Shown in pieces: positions 23,885-33,172 of a DNA stretch of 64,000 nt. The position numbers and the translations under genes are program-made. The notes under the pieces are model-generated. The model was not told the DNA's origin. It searched no databases and worked only from the letters and a program-made list of their open reading frames with translations. The stretch covers positions 1 to 64,000 of the forward strand of contig NZ_SMAP01000005.1 in assembly GCF_004346265.1 (NCBI RefSeq). The letters are read 5' to 3'. This stretch comes from Thermomonas haemolytica (lineage in GTDB: Bacteria > Pseudomonadota > Gammaproteobacteria > Xanthomonadales > Xanthomonadaceae). Every line of letters begins with the position of its first letter. The stretch's first letter is position 1.

Positions 23885-26800
23885 ATGAAACTGTCCGACC
23901 TGTCGATCAAGCGCCCGGTGCTGGCCGTGGTGATGAGCCTGCTGCTGATCGTGCTCGGGGTGATGTCGTTCCTGCGCCTGACCCTGCGCGAGCTGCCGGC
24001 GATCGACCCGCCGATCGTCTCGGTGCAGGTGGACTATCCCGGCGCGTCCGCAGGGGTGATCGAGACCCGCATCACCAAGCCGCTGGAGGATGCGCTGGCC
24101 GGCATCGAGGGCATCAACACCATCGATTCCAGCAGCCAGAACGGCAGCTCGCGGATCAGCATCGAGTTCTACGCTACCCGCGACATCGAGGCCGCCGCCA
24201 ACGACGTGCGCAACGCGGTGAGCCGGGTGGCCGACCGCCTCCCGCCGGAGGCGCGCCCGCCCGAGATCAGCAAGGTCGAGGCCGATTCCGACGCCATCAT
24301 CTGGTTCAACCTGCGCTCCACCACGATGGACCAGATGCAGATGTCGGACTATGCGCAGCGCTACCTGGTGGACCGCTTCTCCAGCCTGCAGGGCGTGGCG
24401 CGCGTGTTCCTGGGCGGCAGCCAGCGCTACGCGATGCGGGTGTGGCTAGACGGCGACAAGCTGGCCGCGCGCGGCCTGACCGCGGCCGACGTGGAGAGCG
24501 CGCTGCGCGCGGAGAACGTCGAGCTGGGCGCGGGTCGGATCGAGTCGGCCGACCGCGACTTCATCCTGCGGGTGGCGCGCGACTACACCCGCCCCGGGCA
24601 GTTCGCCGACCTGCCGCTGGGCAAGGGCCGCGATGGCTACGTGGTGCGTTTGGGCGACGTGGCGCGGGTGGCGCTGGAGTCGGCCGAACGCCGCGCCTGG
24701 TACCACAGCAACGGCGAGCCGGCGCTGGGCATCGGTATCGTCAAGACCTCCACCGCCAACAGCCTGGAAGTGGCGGACGAAGCCAAGGCCGAGGCCGACC
24801 GCATCCGCCCGACCCTGCCCAAGGGCACCGACATCTACGTTGCCTACGACAGCACCACCTTCATCTCGGCCGCGGTGGCGCGGGTGTACGAGACCCTGCT
24901 GGAGGCGATCGTGCTGGTGCTGGTGGTGATCTGGCTGTTCCTCGGCAGCGTGCGCGCGGCGCTGATCCCGGCGGTGACGGTGCCGGTGTGCGTGATCGCC
25001 GCGTTCATCGCGCTGTACGCGTTCGGCTTCTCGATCAACCTGCTGACCCTGCTGGCACTGGTGCTGTGCATCGGGCTGGTGGTGGACGATGCCATCGTGG
25101 TGGTGGAGAACATCCAGCGCCGGGTGGACCTCGGCGAGCCGGCGCTGGTTGCCGCCAGGCGCGGCACCGCGCAGGTGGCGTTCGCGGTGCTGGCCACCAC
25201 CGCGGTGCTGGTGGCGGTGTTCCTGCCGGTGGGCTTCCTGCAGGGCAACACCGGCCGCCTGTTCCGCGAGCTGTCGGTGGCGCTGGCGGCGGCGGTGGCC
25301 ATTTCCGCGTTCGTCGCGCTCACCCTCACCCCGATGATGGCCAGCAAGCTGCTGCGCCCGCATACCGGCCCGCACGCGGTGCACGGCAACCGCGTCAGCG
25401 AATGGATCAACGCCCGCTTCCAGCGCCTGGCCGAGGGCTACCGCGGCGTGCTGACGCGCCACGTGCACCGCCTCTGGCTGTTCGCGGGCCTGCTGCTGGC
25501 CGCGGTGGTGGCGCTGGTACTGCTGTTCCGGCATCTACCCAGCGAGCTCGCCCCGACCGAGGATCGCGGCGCGTTCCAGCTGCTGGTGGAAGGCCCGGAG
25601 GGCGCGGGCTTCGATTACACGGTCAAGCAGATGCAGCAGGTCGAGGCGATCCTGGCCGGCCTGACCGGCCCGGACAAGCCGATCCTGCGCGCCAACCCGC
25701 GCGTACCCGGCAGCTTCGGCACCAGCGAGGAAATGCACACCGGGCGCGCGATCGTGTTCCTGCAGCCCTGGGACCAGCGCGACAAGAGCACGGTGGAGCT
25801 CGCCGGCGAGCTGGAGAAGAAGTTCACCGGCCTGCCCGGCGTGCGCGTGCGCACGATGGCCGGCGGCGGCCTAGTGCGCACCCGCGGGCAGCCGTTCCAG
25901 CTGGTGCTGGGCGGGCCGGACTACAAGGAACTCGCGCAGTGGCGCGACATCATGCTGGCGAAGATGGCCGACAACCCCGGCTTCCTCGGCCCGGATTCCG
26001 ATTACAAGGAAACCCGCCCGCAGATGCGGGTGGTGGTGGACAAGGCGCGCGCGGCCGACCTCGGGGTGCCGGTGGCGGCGATCGGCAATGCGCTGCAGAC
26101 CATGATGGGCGGCATCCGCGCCACCACCTTCGTGGACAACGGCGAGGAATACGACGTGATGCTGCAGGCCGACCGCGGCGGCCGCGATTCGGTGGCCGCC
26201 CTGCAGTCGCTGCAGGTGCGCGCGCGCGACGGCAGCCTGGTGCCGCTGTCGAACCTGGTGACGCTGCGCGAGATCGCCGAGCCGGGCACGCTCAACCGCT
26301 TCAACCGCCTGCGTTCGATCACCCTGAGCGCGCGCCTGGCGCCCGGCTACCCGCTGGGCGAGGCGGTGGCCTGGGCGCAGCAGACCGCGCGCGCGGCGCT
26401 GCCGGATTACGCGCAGATCAGCTGGAAGGGCGAATCGCGCGAGTTACAGCGCTCCGGCGGCGAGGTGCTGGTGACCTTCGCGCTGGCGCTGCTGATCGTG
26501 TACCTGGCGCTGGCGGCGCAGTTCGAGAGCTTCCTGCATCCGCTGGTGATCATGCTCACGGTGCCGCTGGGCGTGCTCGGCGCGCTGATCGGCCTGTGGC
26601 TCACCGGCGGCACGGTCAACCTGTTCTCGCAGATCGGGATCGTGATGCTGGTGGGCCTGGCCGCCAAGAACGGCATCCTGATCGTGGAGTTCGCCAACCA
26701 GCTGCGCGACGAGGGCCGCACCGTCCGCGACGCCATCATCGAGGCCGCCGGCGTGCGCCTGCGCCCGATCCTGATGACCTCGATCGCCACCGTGATGGGC

Positions 26801-27019
26801 GCGGTGCCGCTGGTGGTGTTCGGCGGCCCGGGGTCGGCCAGCCGCGCCACCATCGGCATCGTGGTGATCTTCGGGGTCTCGTTCTCCACCTTCCTGTCGC
26901 TGTTCGTGGTGCCGGCGTTCTACGCCGCGCTGGCGCGCTACACGCGCTCGCCCGAGGCGCTGGCGCGCACCCTGGAGACGCTGGAGGCGGAGACCCCGCA
27001 GGCGGGTGGCCATGCGTAA
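23885..27019 (+). CDS. RND efflux permease (AcrB/MexB superfamily)
   Basis: A 1044-residue inner-membrane proton antiporter with 12 predicted helices and two large periplasmic loops. The N-terminus (LSIKRPVLAVVMSLLLIVLGVMSF) and the proton-relay aspartates Asp401-Asp402 in GLVVDDAIVVVEN are conserved, as is the C-terminal repeat IGIVMLVGLAAKNGILIVEFANQ. The size and motifs place it in the hydrophobe/amphiphile efflux family, probably multidrug. It is co-transcribed with the adaptor. The downstream methylase gene begins inside its last codons. No outer-membrane factor is encoded nearby. Confidence 0.95.
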   Translation: MKLSDLSIKRPVLAVVMSLLLIVLGVMSFLRLTLRELPAIDPPIVSVQVDYPGASAGVIETRITKPLEDALAGIEGINTIDSSSQNGSSRISIEFYATRDIEAAANDVRNAVSRVADRLPPEARPPEISKVEADSDAIIWFNLRSTTMDQMQMSDYAQRYLVDRFSSLQGVARVFLGGSQRYAMRVWLDGDKLAARGLTAADVESALRAENVELGAGRIESADRDFILRVARDYTRPGQFADLPLGKGRDGYVVRLGDVARVALESAERRAWYHSNGEPALGIGIVKTSTANSLEVADEAKAEADRIRPTLPKGTDIYVAYDSTTFISAAVARVYETLLEAIVLVLVVIWLFLGSVRAALIPAVTVPVCVIAAFIALYAFGFSINLLTLLALVLCIGLVVDDAIVVVENIQRRVDLGEPALVAARRGTAQVAFAVLATTAVLVAVFLPVGFLQGNTGRLFRELSVALAAAVAISAFVALTLTPMMASKLLRPHTGPHAVHGNRVSEWINARFQRLAEGYRGVLTRHVHRLWLFAGLLLAAVVALVLLFRHLPSELAPTEDRGAFQLLVEGPEGAGFDYTVKQMQQVEAILAGLTGPDKPILRANPRVPGSFGTSEEMHTGRAIVFLQPWDQRDKSTVELAGELEKKFTGLPGVRVRTMAGGGLVRTRGQPFQLVLGGPDYKELAQWRDIMLAKMADNPGFLGPDSDYKETRPQMRVVVDKARAADLGVPVAAIGNALQTMMGGIRATTFVDNGEEYDVMLQADRGGRDSVAALQSLQVRARDGSLVPLSNLVTLREIAEPGTLNRFNRLRSITLSARLAPGYPLGEAVAWAQQTARAALPDYAQISWKGESRELQRSGGEVLVTFALALLIVYLALAAQFESFLHPLVIMLTVPLGVLGALIGLWLTGGTVNLFSQIGIVMLVGLAAKNGILIVEFANQLRDEGRTVRDAIIEAAGVRLRPILMTSIATVMGAVPLVVFGGPGSASRATIGIVVIFGVSFSTFLSLFVVPAFYAALARYTRSPEALARTLETLEAETPQAGGHA

Positions 27020-27875
27020 GCGTGATGACAACGCCCCGCGGTTGCCACGGGAGGCGCATGCCTCACGGCGGACCTGGCATCACCAGGATGCCCGCCGGCA
27101 GGTGCCGGAGGATGAAGTGCCGGCGCCTCCTGTGCGCGAGCGGCGTGACGCCGAGCTGAGGATCTACGGCCTAAACGCGGTACGCGCGGTGTTCGCGCGG
27201 CGGCCGCAGGCGCTGCGCAAGCTGTACCTGGCGGAGGCGCGCATCCCGCAGCTGCAGCCGCTGCTGAAGTGGTGCGTCGCCCACCGCATCGGCTACCGGG
27301 TGGTGGCGGAGGCGGACCTGCACAAGCTGGCCGCCAGCGCACACCACGAGGGCGTGGTCGCCGACGTGCTGCGGAAGGCGCCGCCGCCGCTGTCGTCCTG
27401 GCTGCGCGAGTTGCCGGCCGGGCCGCAGTGCGCGCTGTGGCTGGACGGGGTCGGCAATCCGCACAACCTCGGCGCGATCCTGCGCAGCGCCGCGCATTTC
27501 GGGGCCGCCGCCGTGTTGCTGCCGAAGGATTCGGAGCTGGCGCTCTCGGGCGCGGCGGCGCGGGTGGCCGAGGGCGGCGCCGAGGCGGTGCCGCTGGTGC
27601 GGCTGGGGCGTGAGGACAACAGCCTCGCGCAGCTGCGCGGGGCCGGGTTCCGGCTCGCGGCCACCGTGGTGCGCGGCGGCGACGATCTGTTCCGTGCCCC
27701 GCTGCCGCCGCGACTGGTCTATGTGCTGGGCGCGGAAGGCCCGGGGATGTCGCCGGCGCTGGCCGCGGCCTGCGACCTGCGGCTGTCGATCCCCGGCAGC
27801 GGTGCGGTGGAGAGCCTCAACGTGGCCGCCGCCACCGCGGTGCTGCTGGCGCAGTGGGCCGCGCGCGCGGCCTGA
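27012..27875 (+). CDS. TrmH/SpoU-family RNA 2'-O-methyltransferase
   Basis: A 287-residue protein. A basic N-terminal extension of about 45 residues is followed by the SpoU substrate-binding domain (LRIYGLNAVRAVFARRPQALRKLYL) and the knotted SPOUT catalytic domain with motif 1 LDGVGNPHNLGAILRSAAHFG, motif 2 VLGAEGPGMSPAL and motif 3 IPGSGAVESLNVAAATAVLL. It probably methylates a ribose in tRNA or rRNA; the target (RlmB-like or other) is undefined. The ATG at 27012 overlaps the RND pump stop (27017-27019). GTG at 27006 is an alternative. Confidence 0.88.
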   Translation: MRKRDDNAPRLPREAHASRRTWHHQDARRQVPEDEVPAPPVRERRDAELRIYGLNAVRAVFARRPQALRKLYLAEARIPQLQPLLKWCVAHRIGYRVVAEADLHKLAASAHHEGVVADVLRKAPPPLSSWLRELPAGPQCALWLDGVGNPHNLGAILRSAAHFGAAAVLLPKDSELALSGAAARVAEGGAEAVPLVRLGREDNSLAQLRGAGFRLAATVVRGGDDLFRAPLPPRLVYVLGAEGPGMSPALAAACDLRLSIPGSGAVESLNVAAATAVLLAQWAARAA

Positions 27876-27882
27876 GCCGCGC

Positions 27883-29310
27883 TTACTTCGCCGCCGGCGC
27901 GGCGGCTTCCGGCTTCGGCGCGCTGCCGAAGTCGCCGTCCGCGTCCGCGGCCAGGTAGGCGAAGGTGACGTAGGCGGCGACGTTCTGCGCCAGCGCCGCC
28001 GGGTCGATCTTGTCGAGGGTGTCGTCCGGCGTGTGGTGGTAGTCGAAGTAGTCGGTACCGTCCTGGGCCAGACCGGCGCAGGCCATGCCGAGGGCGTGGA
28101 AAGGCGACAGGTCCGGCCCGCAGGCCTCTTCGCCAGCGCTGCCGGCGGTAATGCCCAGTGGCGCCAGCGCCTGGGCGATCTGCGCCAGCGCGGCTTGCGC
28201 GTGCGCGGGCACGTCGGCTTTGAAGGCGTAGATGCGCCCCGCGCCGAAGTCGCTTTCCGCGCCGATCTGGTGTTGGCGCAGCTGCGCCTTGTGCGCCTCG
28301 GCATAGGCGCGCCCGCCCCACAGGCCCTGCTCCTCGTTGGCGAACGCGATTACCCGGAGGCTGCGCGCCGGGCGCTGTGCCTTCGGCAGCTGGGCGATCA
28401 GGTGGCCGGCGGCCATGGTGATGGCAACGCCTGCGCCGTCGTCGATCGCGCCGGTGCCCAGGTCCCAGGAATCCAGGTGGCCGCCGATCACCACCACCTC
28501 GTTCGGCTTGCTGCGCCCGGTGATCTCGCCGATCACGTTCTGCGAGGTGTATTCGCCGTTCCAGCCGCAGTCCAGTGCCAGTTTGACCCGGGTCGGGCCG
28601 AGCGCGACCAGGCGCGTGAGCTGGTCGGCGTCCGGCAGCGACAGCGCGGCCATCGGGATCGGCGTCACTCCGGGCTGGAAGCGGCTGATGCCGGTGTGCG
28701 GGTTGCGGTGCATGTCGGTGCCGGCCGAGCGCATCAGGTAGCCGATCGCGCCGGCGCGCGCGGCCGCCGACGGGCCGGCGCCGCGGATCTTCGAACCCAC
28801 TTGGCCATAGCCTTCGCCGCTGCGGCTACGCGGCATCGGCACGTCCACGAAGGCGATCTTGCCGGCCAGCGAGCCGGGCGCGGCCTGTTGCAGGGCCTCC
28901 AGCGAGTCGAAGCGCACCACTTCGCCTTCGATCGTACCGCCCGGGCTGCCGCCGAGCGCGGTGACGTGCAGCGCCTGTGCATGCGCGCCCAGCACCTGCG
29001 CCGACTCGCTGCGGCGCTCCCACTTCGGGAAGGTCACAGGTTCCGTCCACACCCGGTCGAAGCCCAGCGCCTTGAACCGGGCCTTGGCCCACTCCACCGC
29101 GCGCGCATCGGCTTCGCTTCCGGCCAGGCGCGGGCCGACTTCGGTGGTCAGCGCTTCCACGGTCTTCCAGCCGGTGTCGTCGCGCAGCGCCTGCGCCTGC
29201 AGCTGCGCGGCGCGCGCCAGCGCGGTATCCGGGATGCGGGTGGGCTGGGCGGCGTGCAGCGGGGCCGCCACCAGCAGGGCGAGGGCGGCGGCGAGGACGG
29301 TGGTGCGCAT
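27883..29310 (-). CDS. Secreted M28 family zinc aminopeptidase
   Basis: A 475-residue exported metallopeptidase. The signal peptide ends around residue 20 (LHAA). A PA-domain insertion (about residues 130-230) precedes the M28 catalytic core: zinc ligands in GGHLDSWDLGTGAIDDGAG, ANEEQGLWGG with the catalytic glutamates, ESDFG, and the C-terminal HHTPDDT. It should remove N-terminal residues from peptides outside the cytoplasm. It is convergent with the SpoU methylase gene, with a gap of 7 bp. Confidence 0.93.
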   Translation of the reverse strand: MRTTVLAAALALLVAAPLHAAQPTRIPDTALARAAQLQAQALRDDTGWKTVEALTTEVGPRLAGSEADARAVEWAKARFKALGFDRVWTEPVTFPKWERRSESAQVLGAHAQALHVTALGGSPGGTIEGEVVRFDSLEALQQAAPGSLAGKIAFVDVPMPRSRSGEGYGQVGSKIRGAGPSAAARAGAIGYLMRSAGTDMHRNPHTGISRFQPGVTPIPMAALSLPDADQLTRLVALGPTRVKLALDCGWNGEYTSQNVIGEITGRSKPNEVVVIGGHLDSWDLGTGAIDDGAGVAITMAAGHLIAQLPKAQRPARSLRVIAFANEEQGLWGGRAYAEAHKAQLRQHQIGAESDFGAGRIYAFKADVPAHAQAALAQIAQALAPLGITAGSAGEEACGPDLSPFHALGMACAGLAQDGTDYFDYHHTPDDTLDKIDPAALAQNVAAYVTFAYLAADADGDFGSAPKPEAAAPAAK

Positions 29311-29379
29311 CGGCAGGCTCCGGCAGCGGTAAACCCCGGAGTCTAGGCGGCGCGCGTGTGGCCCGGCCTGTGCCGGAAG

Positions 29380-29793
29380 TTATTTCTTCAGCGCGTCGCG
29401 GATCTCGCGCAGCAGCAGCACGTCTTCCGGCGTTGCCGGCGGTACCTCGGGGGCCGGCGCGGGCGCGCGGTGCAGGCGGTTGATCGCCTTGACCAGCAGG
29501 AAGATCGCGAACGCGATGATGACGAACTGGATGACCGCGTTGAGGAACTCGCCGTAGGCGAGCACCACCGCGGGGATCTCCTTGCCGTCCGGGCCGGCGT
29601 GCGCGGCCTTGAGGGTGATCGCCAGCTTGGAGAAATCCACGCCGCCGACCAGCAGCCCGATCGGCGGCATGATCACCTTGTCCACCAGCGCCGACACGAT
29701 CTTGCCGAACGCGCCGCCGATCACCACGCCGACGGCGAGGTCGATCACGTTGCCGCGCATCGCGAATTCCCGGAACTCGGTCATCATGCCCAT
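29380..29793 (-). CDS. mscL: Large-conductance mechanosensitive channel MscL
   Basis: A 137-residue channel that opens on osmotic down-shock. The first helix [31 protein letters not shown] is nearly canonical, and the second helix is in [22 protein letters not shown]. The cytoplasmic C-terminal bundle ends with the conserved [12 protein letters not shown]. The start at 29793 ([10 protein letters not shown]) follows a GGGGAG site; the in-frame ATG at 29787 is also possible. Confidence 0.95.
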   Translation of the reverse strand: MGMMTEFREFAMRGNVIDLAVGVVIGGAFGKIVSALVDKVIMPPIGLLVGGVDFSKLAITLKAAHAGPDGKEIPAVVLAYGEFLNAVIQFVIIAFAIFLLVKAINRLHRAPAPAPEVPPATPEDVLLLREIRDALKK

Positions 29794-29830
29794 CGGCGGT
29801 GGCTCCCCAAGGGTGGCGTGTGGCGCCAGC

Positions 29831-30556
29831 TTAACCCGCCGGCAGGGCGATCCGGCCATCCAGCTGCAGCAGCCCGCCCAGGCGCGCGCGGAACGTATCG
29901 CCGGGATGCAGCGCGGCCACGCCCGCCGGGGTGCCCATGAACACCAGGTCGCCGGCGCGCAGGGCATAGAGCTTCGACAGCGCGTGCAGGATCTCGGGCA
30001 CGTCCCAGATCAGCTGGTCCAGGGTCGAGGCCTGGCGGCGCTGGCCGTTGACCTCCAGCGACAGTTCCAGCGGTGCCAGCGCACCCACCGCGGCGGCCGG
30101 CAGCAGCGCGGAGACCGGGGCGGAATGGTCGAAGCCCTTGCCGGTATCCCACGGCAGGCCCTTGGCCTTGGCCGCCGCCTGCAGGTCGCGCCGGGTCAGG
30201 TCCAGCCCGATGCCGTAGCCGAACACCAGCGCCGCGGCGTCTTCCACCGGCAGGAGGCCGGCCGGGGCATCGCGGCCGAGCGCGACCACCAGCTCGACCT
30301 CGTGGTGGAGGTCGGCGGTACCGGGCGGGTAGGGCACCACGCCGTCGGTGACGATGGCATCCGCCGGCTTCATGAAGAACACGGGATTCCCGCGCTCGGC
30401 CTTCGAGGCCGGCGCGCTGGCACCCATCTCGCGCGCATGGTCGGCGAAGTTGCGGCCCACGCAGTAGATGCGGCGCACCGGGAACTCGCCCAGCGCGTGG
30501 CCGTGGGGATCGCGAACGGGAATGCGCGGCGCAGCCGCGGCCGGCACCAGATCCAT
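29831..30556 (-). CDS. Fumarylacetoacetate hydrolase (FAH) family protein
   Basis: A 241-residue enzyme of the FAH superfamily: the N-terminal [17 protein letters not shown], then [12 protein letters not shown], the metal-binding [44 protein letters not shown] and the C-terminal [15 protein letters not shown]. It most resembles fumarylpyruvate hydrolase/YcgM-type proteins that cleave or decarboxylate 2-oxo acids. The substrate is not certain. The ATG overlaps the stop of the upstream small membrane protein (TGATG), so translation is coupled. Confidence 0.87.
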   Translation of the reverse strand: MDLVPAAAAPRIPVRDPHGHALGEFPVRRIYCVGRNFADHAREMGASAPASKAERGNPVFFMKPADAIVTDGVVPYPPGTADLHHEVELVVALGRDAPAGLLPVEDAAALVFGYGIGLDLTRRDLQAAAKAKGLPWDTGKGFDHSAPVSALLPAAAVGALAPLELSLEVNGQRRQASTLDQLIWDVPEILHALSKLYALRAGDLVFMGTPAGVAALHPGDTFRARLGGLLQLDGRIALPAG

Positions 30557-30834
30557 CAGCGCGCCAGCGACGGCTTGCCCACCACCCGGTAATCGCCCTC
30601 GAGGGTGCGCCCGCGCACGCGCACCGGCTTGCCCGGGCGCGCCAGCAGGCGCCACAGCAGGCCGCCCAGCAGCATCGCCAGGCCGACCACCAGCCCGACC
30701 GCCAGCAGCGCCAGCAGCAGGGCGATCCCGACCACGCCCAGCACGACCCGCAGCAGCGGGTGGCGCGGGCGGCGCGGGGTGCCGGAAACCAGGGTGCGCA
30801 GGCGCAGGAAGGCGGAGTGCTGGAAGAACGACAT
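30556..30834 (-). CDS. Small membrane protein of unknown function
   Basis: A 92-residue protein with a basic N-terminal region of about 27 residues, a long hydrophobic stretch at about residues 28-62 (VVLGVVGIALLLALLAVGLVVGLAMLLGG, one or two helices) and a basic C-terminal tail. No family is recognised. Its stop overlaps the FAH-family start codon, so the two are co-translated. It is divergent from the Rieske protein gene. Confidence 0.65.
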   Translation of the reverse strand: MSFFQHSAFLRLRTLVSGTPRRPRHPLLRVVLGVVGIALLLALLAVGLVVGLAMLLGGLLWRLLARPGKPVRVRGRTLEGDYRVVGKPSLAR

Positions 30835-30852
30835 TGCTGGGGATCCTGAACG

Positions 30853-30868
30853 TGACAGGGTCATGACA
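30853..30868. promoter_or_regulatory. Direct repeat in a divergent promoter region
   Basis: TGACA occurs at 30853-30857 and 30864-30868, one helical turn (11 bp) apart, and includes the palindrome GTCATGAC. It lies between the divergent membrane-protein/FAH operon and the Rieske gene and could bind a shared regulator. Confidence 0.3.
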
Positions 30869-30905
30869 CAATGCGGGCAGTATCGGCAGAACCGGCGGGG
30901 CGGGT

Positions 30906-31274
30906 GTGAGCAGTTCGTTAAACGAAGGCGTGGCGCTGGCCGCGCTGGAGGCCCTGCCCCGCGATGGCCTGCTGGCCGTGGAGGCACCGCTGGACGGCGC
31001 GCCGGAATCGCTGATCCTGCACCGTGCCGCTGATGGCGGCGTGCGCGCCTGGTTGAACGTGTGCCCGCATGCCGGGCGCCGGCTGGACTACGCGCCGGGG
31101 ATGTTCCTGCGCAGCAAGGCCGGCGAACTGGTGTGCGCGGTGCACGGGGCCAGCTTCGCCCTCGACGATGGCCGCTGCGTGGCCGGCCCCTGCCGCGGCG
31201 AGTCGCTGCGCGCGGTGGCAGTGCACTGCGCGGACGGCCGGGTGTGGCTGGGCGCGGCGCCGGCCGCTCAGTAG
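30906..31274 (+). CDS. Stand-alone Rieske [2Fe-2S] protein
   Basis: A 122-residue ferredoxin-like Rieske protein. The cluster ligands are in CPHAGRRLD and CAVHGASF (pattern C-x-H ... C-x2-H). It starts with GTG at 30906, downstream of a GGCGGGGCGGG stretch. Small soluble Rieske proteins serve as electron carriers for oxygenases or as redox proteins; the partner here is not visible. It ends inside the convergent SLC13 permease gene, sharing 7 bp. Confidence 0.9.
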   Translation: MSSSLNEGVALAALEALPRDGLLAVEAPLDGAPESLILHRAADGGVRAWLNVCPHAGRRLDYAPGMFLRSKAGELVCAVHGASFALDDGRCVAGPCRGESLRAVAVHCADGRVWLGAAPAAQ

Positions 31275-33106
31275 AGCAGGTTGACCATCGCCACGATCAC
31301 CCCGGTGTAGAGCAGGGTCAGCGGCCCGCCCGAGCGCCACATGTCGCGCACGCTGTAGCCGGCCGGCCCGGTGATCATCGATACCGACGGGTTGGAGGCG
31401 GTGACGAAGTTGTTGGAGGCCGACAGCGCCACCACCAGCGCGAACGCGGTGGGGTTGCCATTCACCGCCAGCGCCAGGTTGATCGCCAGCGGGACTAGTA
31501 CGATGGTGGCGCCGACGTGGCTGATGACCATCGAGAACGCGGTGGTGAACAGGGCCAGCGCGATCTCGATCAGCCATGGCGGCATCCCCTGCGGCAGGCG
31601 CTCGATGCTGTGCCCGGCCACCCATGCCGCGGCGCCGCTGGAATCCATCGCCCAGCCCAGCGGGATCAGGCAGGCGATCAGGAACACCGTCTTCCAGCTG
31701 ATCGCGGCGTAGGCCTCGTCGATCTTGAGCACCCCGGTCACCAGCATCCCGGCGACGCCGGTCATCAGCGCGATCGAGGTCGGGATGCGCGAGGACAGCG
31801 CCAGCAGCATCGACAGCGCGAAGATCGCCATCGCGATCTTGAACTTGTGCGGGCGCTGCTCGTCCTTGGGGTAGTCGGTGACCACAACGAAGTCGCGGCT
31901 GCGCGCGGCCTCGGCGAGGTCGGTCCAGATGCTGTGCAGCACCAGCATGTCGCCGGCCTGCAGCGGCACGTTGCGCACGTCTTCGCGCAGCACCTTGCCG
32001 TCGCGGTTGATCGCCAGCAGGCTCAGCCCGAACTGCTTGCGCAGGCGCAGCTGCGACTGCGACTTGCCGATGAAGTTGGAGGTGGGCGGGATCACCGCCT
32101 CTGAAATGCCGGCGCGCGCCGGGTTGAACAGATCACCGAATACCCGCAGGCGCGAGGACACGCGCAGGAAGTTCTTCTGCGCGAAATCGACGATGTCCTC
32201 GCGCCGGCCCATCACGCCGAGCACGCTGCCCACCCAGATGCGGGTGTCCGCCGGCGGCGCCAGCCGCGATTCCTCGCCGGTACGCAGCGCCAGCAGCAGC
32301 GGCATGTCCACCAGCGCCTCGGCATCGCCCACGCTCATCCCCACCAGCGGGCTGTCGGCGGTGACGGTGAGTTCGTGGATGTCGCCCTCGATCCCGTAGG
32401 TGCGCGCGAAATAGCTCTGGGTGCGCGCCGGGGTCACCGCCTCGTCGCCGCTTTCGCGCAGCACGCGCTGGCCGAAGAAGTGGAAGTAGGCCAGCGAGGT
32501 CGCCAGCAGCGCCAACCCGATCGGCAGCGGCGCGAACATCTTCAGCGGCGCCAGCGAGGCCGCGCCGGAGGGCATGCTGGCATTGGCCGAGACCAGCAGG
32601 TCGTTGAGCAGGATCAGCGGCGAGTTGCCGACCATGGTCAGGCAGCCGCCCATGATGATCGCCGCCGACATCGGCATCAGCAGGCGCGACAGGCTCACCC
32701 CGGTGCGTGCGGTCAGGCGCGAGGCCACCGGCAGGTACAGCGCGGTGGCCGAGGTATTGGGGATGATCGCCGAGTTCAGCCCCGCCACCGCCGAGGCCAG
32801 CAGCACCAGCCGGCGCTCGATCCCGTGCGCGCGCCGCAGCAGCCAGCCGGCCAGCCGGTTCAGCGCACCGGTGCGGTCCAGCCCGGCGCCCAGGATCATG
32901 GTGGCGATCACGTTGATCACCGCGTCCGAAGAAAAGCCGCCGAACAGGTCCTCCGGCGCCACCAGCCCGGTCAGCCCCAGCACCACCAGCACCACCAGCG
33001 AGACCACGTCGGCGCGGATGCGCTCGAACAGGAACATCGCCATCGCGAACGCCACCAGCCCCAGCACCCAGAGCATGTCGTTGGTGAGGACGAGGGTGGT
33101 ATCCAT
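31268..33106 (-). CDS. SLC13-family permease with two TrkA-C domains
   Basis: A 612-residue inner-membrane transporter. Two membrane halves (about residues 10-215 and 420-612) flank a cytoplasmic region with two RCK/TrkA-C domains (about 240-400; for example ELTVTADSPLVGMSVGDAEAL). The motifs NSAIIPNTSATALYLP and ALSASNNFVTASNPSVSMI are the paired substrate- and sodium-binding hairpins of the DASS/SLC13 group. Known substrates of this layout are dicarboxylates or sulfate; which applies cannot be told. The 3' end overlaps the Rieske gene by 7 bp. Confidence 0.9.
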   Translation of the reverse strand: MDTTLVLTNDMLWVLGLVAFAMAMFLFERIRADVVSLVVLVVLGLTGLVAPEDLFGGFSSDAVINVIATMILGAGLDRTGALNRLAGWLLRRAHGIERRLVLLASAVAGLNSAIIPNTSATALYLPVASRLTARTGVSLSRLLMPMSAAIIMGGCLTMVGNSPLILLNDLLVSANASMPSGAASLAPLKMFAPLPIGLALLATSLAYFHFFGQRVLRESGDEAVTPARTQSYFARTYGIEGDIHELTVTADSPLVGMSVGDAEALVDMPLLLALRTGEESRLAPPADTRIWVGSVLGVMGRREDIVDFAQKNFLRVSSRLRVFGDLFNPARAGISEAVIPPTSNFIGKSQSQLRLRKQFGLSLLAINRDGKVLREDVRNVPLQAGDMLVLHSIWTDLAEAARSRDFVVVTDYPKDEQRPHKFKIAMAIFALSMLLALSSRIPTSIALMTGVAGMLVTGVLKIDEAYAAISWKTVFLIACLIPLGWAMDSSGAAAWVAGHSIERLPQGMPPWLIEIALALFTTAFSMVISHVGATIVLVPLAINLALAVNGNPTAFALVVALSASNNFVTASNPSVSMITGPAGYSVRDMWRSGGPLTLLYTGVIVAMVNLLY

Positions 33107-33172
33107 TCCGGGGCGGCGGGCGCGGGCGTTGGCGGCGGGGGTGCAGGCAGGGTAGCGCGTTTTGCGCGCGCG

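Noticed and set aside
23885-27019. Outer-membrane TolC-type gene expected with the RND pump
   Set aside because: No such gene is found up- or downstream; the neighbours are fba and a SpoU methylase.
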